Part shown: positions 58,600 through 64,000 of the stretch, piece by piece
Layout of the letters: each line of letters opens with the position of its first letter
Numbering within the stretch: position 1 is the stretch's first letter
DNA from: Anaerolineae bacterium
GTDB taxonomy: Bacteria > Chloroflexota > Anaerolineae > Anaerolineales > Anaerolineaceae
Direction of reading: 5' to 3'
Length of the DNA: 64,000 nt
Assembly: GCA_013178295.1 (NCBI GenBank)
Contig: JABLWW010000004.1
Span: 186,001-250,000, forward strand
Notes under the pieces: model-generated
What the model was told of the DNA's origin: nothing
The model's input: only the letters and a program-made list of their open reading frames with translations
Database searches by the model: none
Translations under genes and position numbers: made by a program

Positions 58600-61170
58600 G
58601 GGGCAATTTTTTCGGTTTTCGAAGCTGCCCCCACCAGACAATCCACTTTGGGTGCGGTAGGGCAAAGGAAAGTCCTCAAGGGTAAAGGTCGTCAGGTCAG
58701 CCAGAGAGATACCCTCGCCATTTTCCACACCCATGACACGCTCAGCCAGCGCGTTTTTCATCTGCAGATACAGATTCCGTACTGCTCTTGCATTGCCAAA
58801 ATAGCTGCCATCTTGAGCGCGAATCTGCTCTAAGATATCCCCTGCTTTTTGGCGAACACCCTCCCCAAAATACATGCCATCTTGCTGCGCAAACATATCC
58901 AGAATCTGCAACAGTTCATCGGTAGAAAAGTCCTCAAAATCGAGCTGGATGGCAAAGCGCGAGGATAATCCTGGGTTGGCGGTCAAAAAGCGCGCCATTT
59001 CCTCTCGATAACCGGCAACAATGACCAACATACGCTCGCGGTAATCTTCCATTACCTTGACCAGTGTATCAATTGCTTCGCGCCCAAAATCAGTTTGCCC
59101 TCCCCGATACAGGGTGTAAGCCTCATCAATAAACAGGACGCCCTCCATCGCTTCTTTTACCTTTTCCATCGTCTTTTGCGCTGTCTGCCCCACATACCCG
59201 GCAACCAAGTCAGCACGGCTTACCTCAATACAGTGCCCTTTTCTTAATAACCCAAGCGAGCAGTAGATTTTTCCAATCAGTCGGGCAACGGTAGTCTTTC
59301 CCGTTCCGGGGTTGCCGCTGAAAACCATGTGCTGGATAGGAAAACGGGAGGCAGCGGGTGGATTGCGCATTTGCTCATATTGAATCTGGCGGACAAGACC
59401 GCGCAGATGCGCCTTGACATTTGTCAGCCCGATCAGTCCATCCAACTCCGCAAAAAGCACATTCACATCCGGGATGTCAGGTGTCAGATATCTGCGGTAT
59501 TTCACAGGAATATCCTCCAGCACAACATCCTCGTTCAGCGCCAGATGGTTCTTTACCACACGGGCAGCTCTGCGCCGCTCGATGCCATCCACCAGGTTAC
59601 GCATCTCCCCGGCATTGCCAAAGTGCTGATCGCGCGCAGCGTACAGCCCCGCAATGATCTCCTTCACCTTGAGAGAGACAGCTTCAACCAGCGGAGGAAT
59701 ACCCCGCTCATCCAGCATTTTTTCAAAAATTGCCCACAATTCTTGTGGCGAGTAATCTGGGAACTCGATGATATTTTCTTCCGGAAATCGGCGGGGCAGC
59801 CCCGGATTGGAATTCCGGAACTGTTTCATCTTATCTGGATACCCTGCCGCAATGACCATCAGCCGGTTACGGTCATTTTCCATACGCAAAAGCAGCGTAT
59901 CAATGGCTTCCTGACCAAAACCGCCGCGATCCCGTTCGCATAAAACATACGCCTCGTCAAGAAACAGGACTCCATCAAGCGCCCGATCTACAACGTCATT
60001 GGTGCGAATCGCCGTTGCGCCGACCACATCAGCCACCAGATCAGAACCCCTGCATTCTACCAGATGCCCGCGCTTGAGGATGCCTATTTCGCGGTAAATC
60101 TCCCCCATCAGCCGGGCAACGGTGGTTTTTCCCGTCCCCGGGTTGCCAGCAAAAATCATGTGTAGGTTGGGAGCATTGGTGTTTTTCTTTCTAATCTGCT
60201 GCCAGGCTGTCAGTTCGGCAATCCGCTCTTTCACTTCCCCCAGACCAATCAGCCCTTCAAGCCTTTCCTGAGCTCCCAGCGTCTCATCTTGAACAGCAGA
60301 GAACCAGTTATGCGCTCTGGCTTCCTGCGAGGATAACTGGCGAAGCGGTGTCAGCTTTTCAATCCAATGTCTGATCTGACAATTTTCCACCGCCATCCAC
60401 GAACACAGGCGTGGCAGGTCTTGCGTATCACAAACAAGACGGTTTTTCAGACGATACGACTCGACAAGACGAGCGATTTCCTCCTCTGGCGGCGAACCAA
60501 TAGAGACAACGCGGCAATTGGAGAGGCGAGTATGACGGCAATTGACGATGTAACTGCGCAGTTCCGCAACAGGCAGGCGCTCTGCGCTGCGGCACAATTC
60601 CTCATAAGTCTCTACACCAAAAACAAGAATGCAAAGATTGGTGTTGGAAGCAGGTAAATGCGCCCAGCCTCCAAATATCCCGGCAAGGGTGCGCTGGTCT
60701 TCAAAACAGCGTAGGGTAGATTCCGCTTGATGAATAACAATCGCCGTTCTCGTTTTTTTTTGATCTTTCATCATCGCATCCAGCATGTGCAGCGCATGGT
60801 TATCGCCGATGCCCTCATACACATCTGGCGGCTTCTGAAAATCGGGGTTGCCGACCAGCATGTAATCATCCAACGGTCCTCCGCTCAGCAACGACATGCG
60901 ACGTCCCATCCTGCGATCAGGCTGGTGTGCCACGGGATTAGCAAGCTCCATCGACTCTTCGTCCAGAAAGTAAATTGGTCGGTGTGGAGAAACAAAGCCC
61001 ACCCGCCGAAAGCCGTGCTCTTTCAGTCCGGTCAGCAGGGCTTCTTCAAGCGTTTGCTGCTCATACCGGATGGTGATAAAAAGATCATCCACTCCCCTGC
61101 CATACAACACCAAAAAGCGGTGGTACTGCCCCTCTTCTATGGCAGCACGGACACGTTCAACGGCTTGCAT
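58588..61170 (-). CDS. Double CbxX/CfxQ-type AAA+ ATPase with extra N-terminal domain
   Basis: An 860-aa cytoplasmic ATPase. The N-terminal 280 residues form a P-loop-like domain with no Walker A (RFLVLYGRGVDDLFITIR and AIVIHQAESTLRCF segments). Two CbxX-type AAA+ modules follow: first with FAGNPGTGKTTVARLMG and LFLDEAYVLC (about 320-540), second with FSGNPGTGKTTVARLIG and LFIDEAYTLY (about 595-810). Family members remodel proteins: rubisco activase CbbX and ESX EccA proteins are related. There is no rubisco or ESX gene here, so the client is probably the product of the overlapping upstream genes. Its start overlaps the coiled-coil gene by 34 nt. Confidence 0.85.
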   Translation of the reverse strand: MQAVERVRAAIEEGQYHRFLVLYGRGVDDLFITIRYEQQTLEEALLTGLKEHGFRRVGFVSPHRPIYFLDEESMELANPVAHQPDRRMGRRMSLLSGGPLDDYMLVGNPDFQKPPDVYEGIGDNHALHMLDAMMKDQKKTRTAIVIHQAESTLRCFEDQRTLAGIFGGWAHLPASNTNLCILVFGVETYEELCRSAERLPVAELRSYIVNCRHTRLSNCRVVSIGSPPEEEIARLVESYRLKNRLVCDTQDLPRLCSWMAVENCQIRHWIEKLTPLRQLSSQEARAHNWFSAVQDETLGAQERLEGLIGLGEVKERIAELTAWQQIRKKNTNAPNLHMIFAGNPGTGKTTVARLMGEIYREIGILKRGHLVECRGSDLVADVVGATAIRTNDVVDRALDGVLFLDEAYVLCERDRGGFGQEAIDTLLLRMENDRNRLMVIAAGYPDKMKQFRNSNPGLPRRFPEENIIEFPDYSPQELWAIFEKMLDERGIPPLVEAVSLKVKEIIAGLYAARDQHFGNAGEMRNLVDGIERRRAARVVKNHLALNEDVVLEDIPVKYRRYLTPDIPDVNVLFAELDGLIGLTNVKAHLRGLVRQIQYEQMRNPPAASRFPIQHMVFSGNPGTGKTTVARLIGKIYCSLGLLRKGHCIEVSRADLVAGYVGQTAQKTMEKVKEAMEGVLFIDEAYTLYRGGQTDFGREAIDTLVKVMEDYRERMLVIVAGYREEMARFLTANPGLSSRFAIQLDFEDFSTDELLQILDMFAQQDGMYFGEGVRQKAGDILEQIRAQDGSYFGNARAVRNLYLQMKNALAERVMGVENGEGISLADLTTFTLEDFPLPYRTQSGLSGGGSFENRKNCPLTL

Positions 61171-62696
61171 GCAGCTACAACCTCATTTTCGGAGATGGAC
61201 TGAGAACGAAGACTTGTTTGCTGTGTCACTGGTTGTGGCGCGCTGACAGTGCCGATTTGCAATCCAAATCTGGCAAGGGCAGACGAAATCTCCTTCGCCC
61301 TTTGGCGCAGTTCATACTGCGTGCGCTGCCTGTAGTCCAGCGAATCCAGTTGCAGCTCATTATCGCCATATTTTGCACTGCCTGGGATGACCCGCACCTG
61401 CACCTCGCTCCCCTCAAGATTCTTAAGGCGGGCAATATATGTTGCGCGAAGATTCCTCTGCTGATACCCCGCATCAACGACTCCAAACCCCTGCCTGCGG
61501 AGCGCCTGAATGACGATATCCGCAATGTTGATGCGCAATTGTGAGTTCAACACCGCCAGCCTGGCATCCAAAATAATCCCTGCCAGTTCCTTCTCCATCC
61601 CAGGCAATTCTTCCTTCAGCATGCGACGCAAAGCGTCGATTTCCACCATACAAGTACTGTCATCCAACATCCGAATCTTATGGTCAACTTTTTCTCTGAA
61701 ACAGGACAACCCTCCCTCTGTCCATTCGTCCACATCCAGAGTGAAGCCAAGCATGTTTCCCTGGGCATCCACCGCCTCACAGGAGCGATTGCTCTCGGCA
61801 AGTGCCTTTAAATGCAAAAGCCGTTCAATAACCGACTGGCGCAGATACTCCCACGTATTGTGCAGCTGTTCAAGTTCTATCCTCAAATCCGATAACTCCA
61901 TATAGGCGCGCTGCGCCTGCAAGAGCGCCGAATCGCAAAAGCCATTGGCAAGATTCTCGCCTGCCAGGTTGATTTCGCGCAATACTCCATCCATCCTACC
62001 GGGTGCAAAAAATTCGTGCTGCAGGTGCTCCTCAATATAGTTTGACATTTCTATCGCTGCATTGAGCCACATATCAGCATACGCGCCCTTATCCATCCTT
62101 TCACTTTCCATCGCATCCAGATGGCTTTGCACCACCGCCATGTCCTCTAGCCGCTGGGTACGCTCATGGTCGAGGAGCATCTCAAGCATCTCCAGCCGAT
62201 CGTCAAAGTGTGCCCCCTGTTGGGCAATTACTTGCTCCAAACCATGAATGCGCTGATCATGATCGGATTGCAATTGTACAAAATATTCACCCATCCGTTC
62301 GAGCTGCCCTCTGTGCCGTTTTCTCTCTTCGCGCATCGCAGCAGCCATGCGTTGCTCCTGAGCTTCCAGCATCTCCACCCTACGGCTGGATAACTCCCCG
62401 GCTGTCTGCTGCATCTGACGCCAGAGCTCATACTGCTGGTGATACAGTGCCTGGCTGGTTTTCTCTTCGACACGGCGGATGTGTTCGCCCAGACCAGCAA
62501 CCAGATTGTGGAATTCCTGTTCACGGATATTGAGCTCCTCCATCTGGCGTACAGTGTTTGCCGCGCTTTCCTGTTTGACCTTTTCCACTTGCACGGCATC
62601 TTCCTGGTTCATGAACAACAAGCGCATCTCTGCTTCATGCAACCGCCGATACTCTTCACGGCTGATCGTAACGGTGGCGCGTTTACGCCCGCTCAT
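61137..62696 (-). CDS. Large coiled-coil protein of unknown function between radical SAM and AAA+ genes
   Basis: A 519-aa protein I do not recognise. Residues about 1-190 are strongly coiled-coil (RRVEEKTSQALYHQQYEL, EERKRHRGQLERM, ERTQRLEDMAVVQSHLDAM); 205-400 helical (LHNTWEYLRQSVIERLLHL); the last 120 residues form an alpha/beta domain (LRRQGFGVVDAGYQQRNL, VQVRVIPGSAKYGDN) that may bind a ligand. No Cys motif, signal or membrane helix. ATG 62696 overlaps the radical SAM gene end by 14 nt, so expression is coupled to it. It is the best candidate substrate or scaffold for the AAA+ partner. Confidence 0.7.
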   Translation of the reverse strand: MSGRKRATVTISREEYRRLHEAEMRLLFMNQEDAVQVEKVKQESAANTVRQMEELNIREQEFHNLVAGLGEHIRRVEEKTSQALYHQQYELWRQMQQTAGELSSRRVEMLEAQEQRMAAAMREERKRHRGQLERMGEYFVQLQSDHDQRIHGLEQVIAQQGAHFDDRLEMLEMLLDHERTQRLEDMAVVQSHLDAMESERMDKGAYADMWLNAAIEMSNYIEEHLQHEFFAPGRMDGVLREINLAGENLANGFCDSALLQAQRAYMELSDLRIELEQLHNTWEYLRQSVIERLLHLKALAESNRSCEAVDAQGNMLGFTLDVDEWTEGGLSCFREKVDHKIRMLDDSTCMVEIDALRRMLKEELPGMEKELAGIILDARLAVLNSQLRINIADIVIQALRRQGFGVVDAGYQQRNLRATYIARLKNLEGSEVQVRVIPGSAKYGDNELQLDSLDYRQRTQYELRQRAKEISSALARFGLQIGTVSAPQPVTQQTSLRSQSISENEVVAACKPLNVSVLP

Positions 62697-63330
62697 ACAC
62701 AACCTCACTTTCTATACCAGCAAACACTTCCAAAACATCTCGGGGTGGAATGCCCGCCATCAGCACAGCCCCATCCTGGATGACGAACTCCACCTGTCGT
62801 GGGGCATCCTCCAAATTTGCGTGCAACAGACGATTGGTCAGGTGAATCACCCGCTGGTTAGAACTCCCCCGCAAACCAACCCCATTATCCAGAGTGTGAA
62901 TGTAGGGACCATCAATGAGTACATCCAGTTCAGTCATCAAGCGCGAAACCCCGCTTGAAGGGGGGAATTGACACAGGTACTCAAAAGAGTAGCCTGAATA
63001 ACAAATCACATTGATTTCGGGGTTGATGCGCTTTGCCTGACGGATAAAAAGATAAAGCGCCTCTGCCTGAAGCATGGGTTCTCCGCCGGAAATGGTCAAC
63101 CCATCCACGCTGCGATTAGCGAGCAGCCTGTGTGCCAGTTCGATAGGGGAAATCTCGTGCGCCCTGCGACTGTCAAGCTCGCGCCATTCAGGAGCAATGC
63201 AATGCGGACAATTCTGCAGACATCCCTGCAGCCAGACAACTGCTCTATTTCCAGGTCCAAGAACCTGCGTCATTGGCAGGATGGCGGCGACGGCAAGAAA
63301 GGGCTTCTGACTGATGGCTTTTTTCTGCAT
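62683..63330 (-). CDS. Radical SAM activase-like protein (NrdG/PflA-type)
   Basis: A 215-aa radical SAM enzyme of the glycyl-radical-activating class. The 4Fe-4S site is CLQNCPHC (about 40-47, CxxxCxxC), followed by ISGGEPMLQ, a SAM-binding motif, and ICYSGYSFEYL, then a C-terminal strand region. Its closest type is the anaerobic ribonucleotide reductase activase, yet no glycyl-radical enzyme gene is adjacent; instead the next gene is the coiled-coil protein and then the AAA+ ATPase. It may activate a distant glycyl-radical enzyme or modify a protein in this cluster. Start ATG 63330 chosen over TTG 63339. Confidence 0.8.
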   Translation of the reverse strand: MQKKAISQKPFLAVAAILPMTQVLGPGNRAVVWLQGCLQNCPHCIAPEWRELDSRRAHEISPIELAHRLLANRSVDGLTISGGEPMLQAEALYLFIRQAKRINPEINVICYSGYSFEYLCQFPPSSGVSRLMTELDVLIDGPYIHTLDNGVGLRGSSNQRVIHLTNRLLHANLEDAPRQVEFVIQDGAVLMAGIPPRDVLEVFAGIESEVVYERA

Positions 63331-63339
63331 CAAAAACAA

Positions 63340-63610
63340 CTCTCTCTATTCTAAAAATGTCAAGGTTTTAAGAAGCCTCAATTACACAGCGTTTTTAGAA
63401 CTTTTATTCTATTATAAAACATAATACAAAAAGTCAAGGGGTCAAAAGATTATCCCAATTTGTGAAATCACAATCGGCTTTCTCGAGAACCCAATATATG
63501 GTGTTCTTGGCTTCCATAACTAGCATATATAGCGTATTTCAAGTGGCTTTACCAAAAATGAGCAATCGCAACGCAAAAAATATACATGCTTTGCATCCAA
63601 AAGAGCCCTA
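63340..63610. other. Intergenic region upstream of the radical SAM cluster
   Basis: About 330 bp between the radical SAM start and the RHH-like gene hold no gene I can support. It is AT-rich and contains one plausible promoter (below), a stray TTGACA at 63358-63363 without a -10, a run resembling AGAAC...GTTCT near 63485, and a large hairpin near the RHH gene. Confidence 0.5.
63411..63437 (-). promoter_or_regulatory. Candidate promoter of the radical SAM/coiled-coil/AAA+ operon
   Basis: TTGACT (63432-63437) and perfect TATAAT (63411-63416) with a short 15-nt spacer. It gives a leader of about 75 nt. Confidence 0.4.
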
Positions 63611-63650
63611 ACAACATACAGGCAGGGCAAATCCCCTGTCTGTATGTTGT
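63611..63650 (-). terminator. Strong hairpin after the RHH-like gene
   Basis: A 17-bp stem (63611-63627 with 63634-63650, one G-U) and 6-nt loop, 14 nt after the RHH stop. On the minus strand it is followed by GTTAGGGCTCTTTT, so the T-run is displaced; it may be a terminator or a 3' stabiliser. Confidence 0.55.
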
Positions 63651-63663
63651 TGAAAACATCCTG

Positions 63664-63918
63664 CTAGAAGAAGTGAATCTCGTGTTCGGTGTTATTCTGG
63701 CGGATCAACAACTTTGTGCCAGGCTCTTTCTGCATCTCACTGGCAAACAAACCGAAGCGTATAAACCGCCGAATAATATCTAACACAGTCGTATGCTGCT
63801 CATCCGATAGACGCCTGATTTCGGCATACATCTCTTCGGGTAACTTTAGGTTGTAGCAATACAGTGACTTGCTGTAACCTGATTTATAATTGGACTTTTG
63901 AATGGTATTAACCGCCAT
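63664..63918 (-). CDS. Ribbon-helix-helix-like small DNA-binding protein
   Basis: An 84-aa protein with a plausible RHH fold: a basic N-terminal strand (YKSGYSKSLYCYNLKL), helix 1 EEMYAEIRRLSDEQ, turn, helix 2 TTVLDIIRRFIRFGLFA, then a polar tail with a second strand (TKLLIRQNN). RHH proteins bind DNA as dimers through the strand. Start ATG 63918 (MAVNTIQ) follows GGAGG by 5 nt; a longer frame from 63996 exists but its ATG is only 2 nt from its GGAGG. It lies directly upstream of, and on the same strand as, the radical SAM cluster, so it may regulate it. Confidence 0.7.
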   Translation of the reverse strand: MAVNTIQKSNYKSGYSKSLYCYNLKLPEEMYAEIRRLSDEQHTTVLDIIRRFIRFGLFASEMQKEPGTKLLIRQNNTEHEIHFF

Positions 63919-64000
63919 AGAAACCTCCGGAAAATGAAAAATGCTTCCAATACCAACATACACAGCCTTTTCATGATATACACCGTTGCACATCACCTCC

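Noticed and set aside
58592-63441. The same 12-mer (AAAGTCAAGGGG) at two promoter regions of the cluster, 58592-58603 and 63430-63441
   Set aside because: In 64 kb many 12-mers repeat by chance, and one copy lies in the last codons of the AAA+ gene. Not enough to claim a shared operator.
57852-63996. ESX/type VII secretion locus suggested by the EccA-like ATPase
   Set aside because: No WXG100, EccC or other ESX genes are present, and the neighbours are a radical SAM and a coiled-coil protein.

Overview
The window looks like chromosomal DNA of an anaerobic Chloroflexota bacterium, most likely an Anaerolineae relative. This rests on protein style (Chloroflexota-type baeRF protein, Thr/Pro-rich FHA/PP2C proteins, an NBR1-Ig-like lipoprotein), roughly 50-55% GC, a rubrerythrin, glycyl-radical-activase-like chemistry and no phage or IS genes. 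No database search was possible, so taxonomy is inference. Coding density is high; both strands are used in blocks of short operons.

Layout. 1-2.3 kb: 3' end of pyrB, then pckA. 2.3-8.1 kb: a methyltransferase, then an oligopeptide/dipeptide ABC set (lipoprotein plus two ATPases, no permeases) and a stand-alone AlaX. 8.1-11.2 kb: two signalling proteins with degenerate receiver domains. 11.3-14.6 kb: CbpA/DnaJ-like protein, HtrA lipoprotein protease, eRF1-like baeRF protein. 14.6-22.8 kb: class I FBPase, a NarL-type two-component pair, a LysM-M23 peptidase coupled to rho, and an Mrp ATPase. 22.9-26 kb: tRNA-Pro(TGG) followed closely by a small protein, a glycosyltransferase, rnhB and glgC. 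26-33.2 kb: MEDS-PAS sensor, ComEC, DNA polymerase III delta', an NBR1-Ig lipoprotein, a helical protein and an AlkA-like glycosylase.

33.3-38.8 kb is a bacterial microcompartment (BMC) operon on the minus strand: RpiB-like and DeoC enzymes with amphipathic N-terminal helices that look like encapsulation peptides, three BMC-P vertex proteins, one BMC-H, one BMC-T, a small adaptor-like protein, then rubrerythrin and a Gfo/Idh/MocA oxidoreductase. The content matches the 'sugar phosphate utilizing' type of BMC. Inside the shell, DeoC would split 2-deoxyribose-5-phosphate into acetaldehyde and glyceraldehyde-3-phosphate.

38.8-43.5 kb: priA, a CorC/HlyC-like protein and a MEMO protein, linked by 1-nt stop/start overlaps. 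43.6-52.8 kb: amidase, MoaD-like protein, glycosyltransferase, deoxynucleoside kinase with PP2C phosphatase and FHA protein, NfeD-slipin pair, a GNAT and a small SWIM zinc-finger protein. 52.9-57.8 kb: tRNA-Ser(CGA), beta-CASP nuclease, RNase D, and an OmpR/EnvZ-type pair. 57.8-64 kb: a little-understood cluster of radical-SAM activase, coiled-coil protein and double CbxX-type AAA+ ATPase with overlapping reading frames, plus a four-helix membrane protein downstream and a ribbon-helix-helix-like gene upstream.

A recurring sequence feature is a -10 box (often extended TGnTATAAT) placed 6-7 nt before the start codon in at least seven genes, which implies leaderless mRNAs. The two most interesting loci are the BMC operon (rewritten catalytic motif in RpiB, four-cysteine insert in DeoC) and the radical-SAM/coiled-coil/AAA+ cluster.
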